Shown in pieces: positions 1 through 13,300 of a DNA stretch of 64,000 nucleotides. The translations under genes were made by a program, and so were the position numbers. Under the pieces are notes generated by a model, which had not been told where the DNA came from, made no database searches, and worked only from the letters and a program-made list of their open reading frames with translations. The DNA comes from Baylisascaris procyonis (taxonomy: Eukaryota > Nematoda > Chromadorea > Rhabditida > Ascarididae), in contig JAZARR010000095.1 in the NCBI GenBank assembly GCA_037389465.1, forward strand, positions 1,808,001 through 1,872,000, read 5' to 3'. Numbering within the stretch: the stretch's first letter is position 1; each line of letters begins with the position of its first letter.

Positions 1-1233
1 CTATAATCGCTAAAATACTGATATTTTATTTCATGTATTTTATTATTAATTGATAGTTTATGATTCGGTGTGATGATAGTGCTACGCTGCAGCATGTGTT
101 CGTGCCAGCTGGTTTTTTGCACAAAGCTTAGCTTCTCGTGGTGGCATTTCAACTTCCTGGATGCCTTGAAATTTCGCTTTTTTCTGAGACCTAGTTAATT
201 GATGACGAAATTCTTGTGGATGCGAAATTTACTGCAATTTTGGACCTTTAAATGTTTCTACTTTTCGGTAGATCTCTCAAGACATTGAGGTAACGTAGAA
301 TATTATAGAATAGAATGACCTATACCGTATGGCACATTGGCGCATGATGTGGAATTTATATTCACAAAATTCCATAGCTTTAATTTCATTGGTTCTCGAG
401 TTGAAATCACACAATTATACGGACACATATATACACATAGGTATGATAAGTCTGAGATTGCATTTTGATGCAACAACCTTTACTCAAGGTAAGTTTGTAA
501 AAAAAAAATATAGGTGAGAGAAAGGTGAACGTTGAAATTCTGCAATTTGAAGGCATTTTCAACTTGCTCTTTTTGGCTTTTTTTCTTTACACAGAATTGC
601 GTCATTGCTGTGAAAGATATGCGAAAAGTAGTTTAAAAAAAAAAAGATTTTCACCGTAAAACAAAGCTCTAAATTTGTACTTTTATTCAGTGGAAATACC
701 AATAGACGTGTTTATCCGTCTACAGCAAAAAAAAAAAAATTTGCATATTAAGGAAAGCTTATCGAAATAAGAGAAATAAATGTCCAAAATTTGTAAATTG
801 CCAATAAAAACATGAGCAGATTAAATAGCAAAGATGCGTTTAATTTCTGCGATCGAGGTCAATTTATGCATAGAGATGCGAATGTTAATTAAGTGTCTGT
901 GTTGTCTTCTCTTTAGAGAATAGTGATCCTCAATGCTCATTAGTTAATAATAGATCAACATAAATAGTGCATAGGCGTTATAGTTGATTGCAATTCTACA
1001 TTCGCATTTATTGACAGCTGTATTTGTTGACAGCCGCATATTTGCAAAAAGTGGAATTTGTGGCGTGAAGAAATCTTCATATTTATGCAAAATAAGACAT
1101 GAGCTTTCTCATAAAATAGTATTTAAAAAAAGAATTCGTAAAAAGAAGATGTAAAGATAGAAATTTGAGTTATTATTGCAAAGTTTTTTTTTTTTTTGAA
1201 ATATGAGGAAAATTTTCGGAAAAAATTTTGCAG
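1..1233. other. 5' region of the receptor gene, no exon assigned
   Basis: This AT-rich stretch precedes the first receptor exon I can support. The missing start exon and signal peptide may lie here or left of the window. A 62-codon ORF at 329-517 (+) ends near a good donor (GTAAGT at 490), but its hydrophobicity is poor and its phase does not fit the next exon, so I do not call it. Otherwise I see only A/T runs. Confidence 0.5.
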
Positions 1234-1342
1234 TTGAATAATTTATTCACACTTCATCCGGCGAATGCAACTGTCAACAGAAGGCGAGCACTACAATTCG
1301 CACGTCTTTGTGCGGCACTTAACGAATTCTATAGAGTGCCAG
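1234..1342 (+). CDS. Receptor exon A: N-terminal ectodomain helix
   Basis: The acceptor is TTTTGCAG and the donor GTTCGT, with phase 0 in and phase 1 out. The other two frames contain stops. It encodes a basic helix (RRRALQFARLCAALNEFYR) carrying the first conserved cysteine, and an N-A-T glycosylation sequon. It lacks a start codon, so at least one upstream exon is missing. Confidence 0.8.
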
Positions 1343-4300
1343 GTTCGTGTAAAATTTTTTTTGAGTAGGGAAGATTTGCAAAATTTTATTGCAAGAGAAT
1401 AACCCAAGATTTGTTTTTATAGAAGGAAGGAAATCAATGGAGATGGAGAGGGGGGGGGATGGGGGCTGATCCAACGAAAGAGGATGGGAAATATCGTTAG
1501 CACTGTCATTAAATGTCCTTCAAAAAAAGGTGTGAAAAAGCTCGGAAACGAAATCTTAATTCCCTAAGCCACCTTTATCCTAGTTGAGTGACAAAAGAAC
1601 TTCAAATTTTTTTCTTTGTTTCTAGTGGAGTTTTCTATAGTTTTAACGTATCCGTTTCATAGAGAGTTGAGAAGAGAAAAAAAAAGGTGAGAAAGAAAGA
1701 AAGATGAGAATCGACAAGAAAAGTGCTAAAAGTCTGAAAGATTCTCACATCAATGAAATTGTGATATCCGTGAGAATAGAACCTTAAACAATAATGTTTG
1801 TATCGATGCAATAATAAAGATGCGATAGTGTGTTTATAGATGGATTTTGCCCATTCTATTTCGATCAGGTGTCATGTTGGAATGCAACACCATCACAAAC
1901 AACCGCTAGAATGCGATGTGTATCATGGCAATTTGATCGACCAAATCCTGGTTAATTTATCTCTCATTTGTTTAAAATAAACAAATAACTTTTAACAAGA
2001 TAAACAATTCAAAAAATTGCAAAAATTTTGTTACGAAACCAACTTTTCTGAAATTTTTTAATTAAATTTTTTTGCCTTCTTGGATTCTCAATATATTTTC
2101 ATACTTCAAAATTTTCAAAAAAATTATTTTTCGTTTATTAATTAATCATCAAATTTTCCAAAATTATGAAGGATGGTGACATTTAAGAATGAACTCTTAT
2201 TCGCAATTATAGATCAAATTAAAATGGATTTTTTAATTGACACAAATTTCGAAAATTCTATGCGATCCTAAAACAATCTACAATTTTACGCAAAACTATT
2301 GTAATAAATAAACGCAGACAATTATTTTTGCAAAAACATTGATGCAAAATATCTTCATATATCTATGTCATTGGGATAATTGCTTTAAAACAACGCAGAA
2401 ATTCAAATACCCTAAATACGTATAGTATTCCTATGCTATTTTTCAGTGATAGCATGCTGAAAAATCGCTCAAATTGTTGCACTTAAGGCATGAGCTTTTG
2501 ATCGCCAATCAAGAGATGGTCAAATTGCCCATAATGATGTTTCTAATTATCCGTTTATCCACGATTTAGTCGCTGAAATAAAATACGAATAAAAAATAGA
2601 GCAATTGAAATGCCCGGAGCTCCCAAATTTTATAAGGGGATAAAAATTTGGATTTCCGCAGGAAGCTTTCTGCAAATAATAAAAAAAAAACCTTAGAACG
2701 TTGAGCAATTCTAAGAAAAGATCGTAAAATATTGCACTGTTCGAACGCAAAAAAAAGGAATTTGCAAATGTAATAAGAATTTCTGACGTTCGCATATATT
2801 CACTTGAATATATCTGCGTTATTTCAACCATACATGCATGCATTTACATTTACTATTTCAGAATTAACTGAAAGGCTTAATCGTATTTCCATTTACCGAA
2901 AAGAGATCAAAAATTGGGAACGGAATATTTTCAAATGAACGATCATATCTATCTACTCATTTATTTACCTACCACGTAAATAGTTCTCGAATAGTTGAAA
3001 ATATTTACAATCTAATCCTATTTCTTGCGAAAAATAAAATAATATTACGATGATGAAAAAGTGGGAAAATGAAATGAAAAATATTTGCAGATGGATTTGC
3101 CGAATTACGATGTGAAAATGGTGATTGGCATCATCCAGTTGGTAAAGAACTCGTCGCTATGTATAGATCTTGTAAACTTCCTACACTTGATCCCACTGTG
3201 TGTGCATTTTTCTTAAGTTTTTTTTTTAAATTTTTCATTCGGTATTTTTCAGATACTTTCCACATTGAGTTCATTAGTTGTATTCTAATAAAGAGATATC
3301 AAGTCAAAATGCAGAGAAGAGCAGAAATAACAGTGTAAATGGGAAGCGGGGGTGGTAAAATGTAGAGGATTAGGGAGGTGGCTGTTTCCTTTACTATATG
3401 ATGTAAATATTCTATTGCAGTGAAGATGTTAGAAAATCTCATATGATAGTTCAAGCATTTACATCTATCGTTTGCATTTATATAATTTCGAGAGTGAATC
3501 GACGAATTTTGAAAAACATTTCAACTTTAGCCGATGTAAACCAATAAATTGCACACCTTTGTCACAACAATCATTAAGTCCTAAATTTTATTCAATTCTT
3601 TTATGTTTTTTCATTGCTCAGAGAATATCACATATTTCGAAGGCTATGTTTGTCTGTATGTATTTATGTACGTCTGGTTGCCTCATATGTTTTAAATCGA
3701 GATCGGTTCATCACTTGCAGCAACATTAATAGATTTGATGCGCAAATGTACTAAGAGTTCTCTTTCAAAAAAGCACTTCTACTTTCAAACCTCTGACTTC
3801 ATAACCCTACAGATTTCACTTTTTTACTGAATCTCATGGATAATCTAGCTAAAGATAAAAATTTTTGAAAAAAAAAATGCTTGTCTATACTAGAATGTGT
3901 TAGGTGGAGTAGATGGATATCCGATCCTGTATGTTCTGGTTATGGAACTTCGTTTAAGTGGTAAATTAGGAAGCACTTCCGCTTATCGGATCAAACATCA
4001 TCTCTATTTTTTAGGATATTGTTAGAAATTTCGACATTTTATAACTTTTTTCACGCAGCATCCAAAAACATTTTGCATCATTTCCTATACTCATTGCGGC
4101 ATTTTCTAAAAAGCGCATATTGTGCCTTATCATATAAGTCATATCTCTCCATTCGTCTCAACTTTGGTTTTTTTTCGGAATTAATTGATTTCGATACTCA
4201 TTGAAAATATCTCAAAAATTTGCAAGAAAATTACATCAATTGCATTTTCAGCGTTAATACTTCACTTTGAAATGGATAATTTAATTGATTTAATCTTTTT

Positions 4301-7300
4301 TTAAATCGTATTTCAATTATCCTCTGAAATAGTTATATTTAAAATATTCAATTGAATTTGAGTAAATCAATGAGAACGATGCAATTGTTGTGCCTTAAAT
4401 ATGACTTATAACTGAAAATAGAAATGAATATTTAATTCATAAGTTGTTAATAAAAATTCAGGTGGAATGGGGTCGTGCATTAGCGCAACTTGGCTATATC
4501 ACATCAAGCGCATCTTTATTCGTCGCATTGGCTATTTTTATTTATTTGAGGTGATCTATTTCTTATTTATTATTAAATCTCAACTTTTTTTGGATTACTT
4601 TAACGAAATTTTTTATATTTTTTTCGCCTTAATAGGAAATTTTCCATTTTTTTTTTTGTTTTTCATGAAAATAAGTCACAAATAATATTGCAGTGGAATT
4701 TGCAACGTTTTATTTCACTTAAATTTTGTATGCTATATATAGTGATGATTATTTAACGATTAAAATGATCGATTTTTTTTTTTTTACTGCAATTCGCTTT
4801 TGCAGTACCTTTGCAAAAAAAAAAAATGATCGTTAGCGATAATTTTTTTGCAATACTGGAACAAATCGTTTGCATTTAGTCTTTTTTTTTTTTTGAAACT
4901 TTTCATCCTTATAGTTGAAATTTTTATGAAAATTGCATTTCAATTATTCGTCGAACAAACTGCCTAAACGAAAAATCAATGACAATACTAAAATGCAATG
5001 ACTATTATGAAGTGACTCTTTATAGAACTTCACTTACAATGAAGTGCTCTTCTGAAATGAAAAATATACAAATGGTTAATTTCTTTTCAAAAAAAAAAAA
5101 CCTAATAAATGCCACTACCTCTTAAAAATAAGTTGATTTCAAAGCATAAAGAATTTTTCTATTTAATGTGCCCACTTCGAGATGGATAAATTTTGAGAAA
5201 ATATTCAATAAGATTTGCAATGGCGAACTATAATTGCCGAGAATATTCAATACGTGTTGGTATTTTTGATGATAATGAAATTTTTATTTTAATATGCATA
5301 GCTTTTATTCATTTTGCATCATCCAATGAATCTTCGACATCCTCTTCCCCCTCCTTCCAGCACTCCTTGCCAATGGTAGCGCTTTTCTTTGAAGAGCGCT
5401 CTTGGTATCGTTTTTTTTTTTTTTTTTTTTTTTGCATATTCAAGATATATATGGGAGTCAGCGCATTTATTGTACGTTGAATATCGCTAAATTATTCCAC
5501 TGATATGCTTTCTCATTTTTGTGAATATTCGAAAGCTTTTTTTTTTTTCGCAACCACATTTTTGGGCAGATTGATAGCAAGAGTAAAGTTTAAAGAAAAA
5601 AAGTTATAACTGCAGTTAAATTTTAAAAAAATTTCCTAAAATATTCACTTGTTATTTGTATTTATTAGTAAAAAAAAATTGCAAGGAAAGCATTACAGGT
5701 ATTTTTCATGCAAATTCTTAACTAATATGAGATATTGATACAAAGGAATAATCGAGAAAAAAAAATAAGGATCCGATATTTTTCAACTGTTGAAATTTTT
5801 GATGAAAGCATTTAAATTTTTGAGAAGAATCGAAATTTTCAAGTTTTTATAAGAAGCGAAGAAAAATTACAACGTTGATATAAGATAAATTGACGCAAGG
5901 CATATTTTCGATTTCAACGAAACTCGTGGGAATAACAACTTCAAAGGCGAGAATTTCAGCACATATGAATAGATAATAGGGGACATTTTTCCCACTATGA
6001 AATTTGATCAATGTGAATATTCATGGGAAAAATTTTCACGAAATTTGGATCCATTTTTATTTTTCGAAAAAATTATCTATATAAAAAATTTTTTTTGAAT
6101 CTTTCTGTAACATATATCTTGCGGGTTTGTTTATTGAGAAAAAATAAACTCAAATAATAAATATTTTACAGAAAAATGTAAAGGGAAGTGAGTGTTGGTT
6201 TGAATTATATTTACATCTATAAGGTAAAGCGGAAGTGCACAGACTAATAACTGATAAACTTATAACGTCGTAAAATTAATAAGTAGCTACGAATATAGTT
6301 CAAGATAGCTTATTGGCATCATGATCAAACGCTAATCTAGGTCTTCAGGGTTCGGGTCTATTGCTGGACATTCATATATAGACTTGATTCATTTCATTCT
6401 CTATTCCATTCTTTCACGTAATTGTGAAACTCATATTTTCTAAAGACCTCATTGATGGATTCCTTAGCTCAGACTTATGAGCACCGCTTGATCATTTCTT
6501 CTTCTCTAAGAATCGATGAGCAATATGTAGCAACTCGAGCTTTTATTAACAAATCCAATCGAAGTTTCAATTTCTTCAATTTTTGTAAAGTCTTCAAAAT
6601 ACTGATCAAATTGTTATCTAAATGCCCTCATAATTACCCGCAAATATTTTCCTTTTCAGGAAGTTAAGCTGCGGCAGGAATCGAATTCATTTCAATCTTT
6701 TCATATCGCTATTGTTGAGGTCAATTTTTTCGATAATTCAATTCGCTCATTCAAGCGTTTTTCGTAGTGCCGCTCATGTAAGTTAAATAAATTTTTATTT
6801 TCAGCCTCTTTTTTTTAATCATTTAATGAAATATACATCTTCTAGTTTAGATTTTCTTAGTCAAAGAGCATAATCAACATGCTTATTCAAGAAAATATTT
6901 TTACATCGCTCTCTATCATAAAGAAATTTTACAGTAAACTTAAAAATGTATAATTGCAAGCTTTTTTCGCGACATATAATGCAACGCATATCAGACAACA
7001 CAAAGAAATATTTAGTGTTAAAGATGACATTTTTTTTCTACCTATATTCCTTTCTCTCTCCCTTTCTCTCTATACCTGCAAGATCTAATGCTTTCTATTT
7101 CTGTGAGTAGAGATAATAATAGAGTAATATGGTAGAAGATTTTTGGTTGTTAGAACCTATATTAACGGATCGTATTTTTTCTATTTTTATAATATTTTAT
7201 TAAAAATTAATGGTCAATAGATTTTCATTGTTTTCAGCAGTCAAATATAATTGCCACCACTATTTACAGCCTGAATCATTCGGTGTTTCTTGTAAACTTA

Positions 7301-10300
7301 TTACTGCATCATGGAATTATCTCATTGTTAGCAGCTATTTTTGGATATTTGTCGAAGGATTTTATTTGCATAATATCATTTATTGGAATATATTTAAAGA
7401 ACCAAGTGTTTGGCCATATGCAGCAATTGCATGGGGTAAGTTTATTTAATTCGTTATTTTGATATTATACTTGATAGGGGATAATTCTGCTTGAATTTTT
7501 GAAAAAAAAAACATAAAACTTTATTTCCTATTCAATTGAAATAGTTATAATTTATTCTTCAAAAAAAAAAGATTAAACCATAAAAATTTAATAAGTGTAT
7601 AATTTCAATTTACTTAAAATGTGTTGATTTTGTTTTAAACTAATTATAAATCACTTTATTTTGCAAGAAATTCCTCTTTTGAACGATATATTCTTGAATA
7701 CATTGTAGATCATTTCGATAGTTAATTGATTTCTCAAAAATTTCTTCGAGAAAAAAAATCGTTCTTTAGTTAGTGAAATACGCAAAGATTTCAATTATTT
7801 TTCATTCTTCATCCTTGCTAAAAACTCTACTACATACGACATTTAACTTCCGCTGACTTTTAACTTACTATAAAAGAAATGCTACATACATTCGGCTGTA
7901 AATTTAATAGGTAGAGACTAATTTTCATAAAGAATTGAACGGAAACGTAATTGAAAACATTGTGGAATACTGAATTTCCCAGATTTGCGCCAAAAAGTGC
8001 GTTATAGTAAAATCATGTCTGCATATGTCTGACAGTCTGTTTGATAGTTTCAATTCGGTAGTCATCAGACACCGATGGCTTGCGAAATTTATTAGATTTA
8101 ATGCACACATATCTGAGTCCTTCATGTCATATTCACGCTGAACCTGGATGAGTCGCATACAATTAAAGATGGTCGAAATTTTAAGTGCACTTTACGGCTA
8201 TATGAACGGCCGGGCAAATTAATAAAGAAAGGCAATTAACCGATGTTTATCATTTATTAATGGGCTGTGAAATCGGTTGATCAGATGAATGATACTTGAA
8301 AACACATATTGTGCCAGCTGATCTGGCACATTTGCCCGCATATTTTCTTCTCATCATATTCTTTGCTTGCGCAATGTTCCTGCAATTTCTATTCATAAGG
8401 ATGCGCAACTAGTTGTTCAGTTAAATATACATTATTCGAATGAAAAAAATTTTGCGAGAATTTTTCTTCGATTCTTACGAAAAATTTGAAAAAAAAAGTG
8501 AAAAAATTAATAATTTCTTTTTCTAAGGTGTGCCTCTCATAATTTGTGCATTTTGGACTATTATGAAAATATTTAACGATCATTCAAGGTAATTTCAACT
8601 ATTTCATCATTGTTTTTTTTTTCAAATTTTTGTTCTCGAATTTTATAGTAATGGTATTGAATATGATTTAAATGAAATAATCTATAAACGTGTAATGGTA
8701 AATAAAGATTGACTCAAGATAAATGCTAATAGCCCATTTTTGATGATGGATATATTGAAGATGGTTGATATCTCGTTGTATCTGATAGATAGTAAAATAT
8801 CCAGAGTAATGAAATGAAAAATTTTTGGATACTTGCCAAATTTGGAAAAAAATTTCGCAGACAAATAATGATAGCCTGAAAATATTGCATAGTCAAAAAA
8901 TAAATGAATTTTTAATGAGTTAGTTTTCTAGTCGTTTTATAACTTTGCCTTCAAAGGGTTATATTAGCGTATTGGAAATCATTATTAAATTATTTAGGAA
9001 ACCTATCATTACAGTAGCCTGGAGATAATTACAGGTAAATACTCTTTAAGCGATCCGTATATTGTTTCTAATACTGTTTTATAAAGATGAGTATAACATA
9101 GCTTGTTATAAAATTTTTATCAAGAATCGTTTATTAGCGCATAGGTTAGGCTGCAATAAAACAATAATATAGATTACATTCAGCTATTATAATGCAGTCA
9201 TCCCATTGCTTCTTGGTCATCAATATTCGAGTCTATTATATCTAATACGGCCTTCTTTTTCACATTATTATTGTAATTTTTAATGTCTAATGTTAGGAAC
9301 ATGTGGAAAATCTGCATCCTTTTGCATTAGTTAGGACTACTTTGTCGTAAATATCGTTGTGATATGTAGATAATTCTTTTTAAAAGATCACATAAAATTA
9401 CGGTTTATAGAGTACGGTTGGTACTGTAAAAAAAACTCTATCGATTAGTAAAGTACATTACTGTAAACGCAGTTTTCCTTTATTGTGTATTTCCTAATCA
9501 ATATCTTCTTTTTCAGTTTTTGTAATCGTAAGAATACATCAAATAATATATACCACCTAAAAATTATAATTTAATCAGTTGTTGATATTATCACTAAAAC
9601 TTCTGTTCACGATTAGGTTATTATTTATAAAGTTTTAAAAAGTTCAAAAATTTTATGCGATAGTTCGATTGTGCAAGGAAAAGGCGGGGAGGGGGAGAAG
9701 ATATAGACCCTCATTATCTTTTCGTTTTTTTGCAGGTACACCATATTTTCATAAAAACACATAAATGAATGCTGTAATTTCTGCAGACTGATTGAAATGT
9801 TTCCTCTTACTTTATAAGCATAAATATATATAAAGAAATTTGAATTGAATTAATTCAGCTGTTGGTTAACGATGGATATGGAATATCAATTGATATTGAA
9901 AATTCCACTTGCATTGATAACAATTCTTGAGGTGTTGATCGCAATGAATATTGCACGTCAACTTTATTATAAGTTGAGAGACGACTCTTTGATCGATAAT
10001 AGAGACAAATATCGGTTAGTGATCTATCCTATATACGGCGCATCTATAGAATGAATATTTCAATGAATAGTTCATAATATTCGGTTTGATCGCCGATTTA
10101 GACCATTTCAACCATAATTAAACAACATCATCCGTGACTAAAACGATAAATGATGCAGCGCAAAGTGCGCACATTATTGGTATTATATAACCAGTGTAGC
10201 GTAGCCGTAATTCCAGGTGAACTTCAGCAAACATACAAAAAAATAATTATTTTAGACTCATCCAGCTCACTCGCTTATAGGAGGCCTTCCAATTCGATCA

Positions 10301-13300
10301 TTAAATATAGTTCGAGCCTTATCATCCAACATTAAAATCCTTGTCAAAAAAGTCATAGTTGTTGATCGCTCTTTTGCCAACATTTTTCACCATTAATTCC
10401 ACGTTTTACAATCCTATTTTATCACATTTCATGATTTTCCTTGAAACGTGCTAAGCAAATGGTTTTTTATGTGAATTACATATATTGCATACTTAATTAT
10501 TTCAAAAACTTATTAGTTCGAATGGACTTCCGCTGCTATAATATATCTGTATATTTTCGAAATAGAATTCCATAAATATCGCACATTCGATTCATATAAG
10601 CCGTGCAGAATTTTAAGGAAGACAATTCACTTTTTTCAGTGAAGTTGCTCTTTGTAACTTCTTCTTTGAACTTGTAAGAAGTTTATAACCCCATGGGGTT
10701 TTATTCGGAAGTAATCACATTATTTGCAGTAAATTAGCAAAGTCGACATTATACTTGATATGTGGTACGGGAGTGAATTTCTTCATTTTCGATGTCGCAT
10801 TGACTATATACGATCTATTCGCTTCAAGTCCCAAAATTGCACATTCCGCATACGTCGTTATCAACAGTTTCTGGGTAAGCCAAATCTTAGCAGCTTTGGT
10901 GTAGACTACGGTATATAAACGGCAGGTTTGGTGTAGACTACGATATGCGAATACTTTACATACGGTAATTAGTGCTGAAAAGAAACATGCTTAATTATTA
11001 CTGTCTTATAAAACATATCAACTAGGAGTGTTCATAATGACCTTTTCAGAATTTTGTATTCATTTATGCTGAGATCAATTAATTATGTTCAGATTGAACA
11101 ATGATTTCCCTACCTAAGACCATACTCATGTATACGGTTAACGAAAAGTACAGTATCGAAATTCACTTGATTTTCTCATTAAAATCATTTTTCATCTTAC
11201 TGGGGACTTAATATGTTTCAATTTTTTGTTGTAATTTTTGAAGTTGTATTATAAGTAAATACTATATGATATATGGACTTTAAGAAATATGAAGATATTC
11301 ATCTCTAATCCAATCCATTTTTTTTTTGAATTTTGCATCAGTTTTAAAATGAAAATATTTTCAAACGAAGGCTTGTTTCAATTCATTCTGGCATATTTCT
11401 AAGGTGATAATTTTATGTCGTTTATAAGAAAATTTATAAATTTTAATCTACTCCACTTGATTAATTTCATCTGGTATTTGAACCTATTCGTAAAAATTTT
11501 CATCACTTCTTTTTTTTTTCAGTGGAATTCTTCATTATTAGTATTACGAAGTATTGTTTGATATTCATGATCATCTTGTAATTAATATTATTTATTGTTA
11601 AGAGTGACTGATTAACAATCTAAGCATAATTTCTGGTTGAAATATAGTTTAAAAATAGTTCAATTTTTAATATTTAGGGTTTTTTCGTTTCGATTTTATA
11701 TTGTTTCAACAGCGAAGAAATTGCTAACGATTGGAGATTGAAAAATGGCAATCGGAGGTTAACTTCTTCATTGCGAAGGTAAAAATTTACGATGTGGAAT
11801 TTTCGTTAACGAAATTCATAATCGATTGATTAGCATATGAAAGCATATTCAATCCCACAAAAAAAGCTGAAAAATGCAAATGCAATATTTTTATAAGGGG
11901 GGGAGGGGGAATCGGGAGACACGGCATATTGCCGTACGCCAATATGAGCCGTTCGAATGGTCAGGATTGTTCCAGCTCCAGATTTGAGTTACGCACTTTA
12001 ATTAAAGTCACCTAATTTTCCATTTTTCTTCTAATCTATATTGGCTGCGAGAGAGTTCTTGTTTCACTGATTACGACTGAAATTTTGAAAAATTTTGAGT
12101 TCTTATTCGGCTTGTTGGGGTTACTTCAAAATAATAAAGGTGAATAAGTGTCCAGTGGCCAAACAATACAGTTATTGAATTATCCTTTATACTAGAAATT
12201 TGAGGGAATATGAGGTATCTTAGGGGAAAGTCGCTAAGTACCATTTTCAGTGTCAATTTTTCTTCTCGAAATACAAACAAAGATTCAGGTAAATTCAAGT
12301 TGTCGTTATGGAAAATATCTATGTAACATCTTTCATACAAAAATGATGGTAGATTTTTTGACTTTCCTTTCTGCAAAAGTTTCCAACTCAAAGGCAAAAT
12401 TCTTTGTGACGCATCTACTTCTCTTCAGATATGAACGTCTAATCGATCTTAAGCTTTTATTTGTATCGATACTTTCAGGTTCTTTCATTATGTTTTTTAT
12501 ACTTAGATTTATCTTCTATTTCAATTCAAAACTATAGGTTTCTAATATCGAAGGTGATCGGAAACAAGGTGGTCTCTATTATTTGACTCATAGACCTTCT
12601 CTTACCCAAAAATAAACTTACAGGGAATTAAGAAACGTGAGTGATACATGTTCGCATAAACATAAATCACGATTATTGTACACGTTACATATACGAAGGG
12701 AATGTGCCGAATGTAAACTAAGGTAAGTTTTCCTTCAAAAAAAAGAGAAAAAAATCTTTCCCATCAAATCTCTGTGATCATCTTTATCTTTTTTTTGCCA
12801 CTATTAGAGGATAATTAAGTCTTATATTAGTAAGATCTATAGCAAAGGACTTCCATCTATATGGATTTTTAGTCTGTGTACCGTAGTAGGCAGCATTAAA
12901 TGAAGACATGAGGATAGCAGAGCAATTCAAAGTTAGAGCTGCATAGCTTAATTAGGAAGCGTCGGCCGGTAACGTGTATAAACACTGGTTCAGCTTCGCC
13001 GGCGAAAATGAAAAAATATTCCATCAACACTTTTTATTAAATGATCTTCATATTCCTAATTGATCTACCCGTCCGTTGAATCAATTTTGTCGAAAATAAC
13101 AACTAAAACTGAGCTTAATAATAAATTTAGTCGAATCGAGAAACAAGAAATCGCCATTTGTATGATCAAAATTATTGAAAATTTATTATCGATTGATTAA
13201 ATCAAAAATCGGCAGATCGTCAAATAAATGAGCAATCAATAATTCGGCATAACAAATAAGCCGCTTATATTTATGATTGAAATATCGATATTTTTATCGT

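Noticed and set aside
329..517. Receptor signal-peptide exon
   Set aside because: No hydrophobic signal core, and its donor phase does not fit the next exon.
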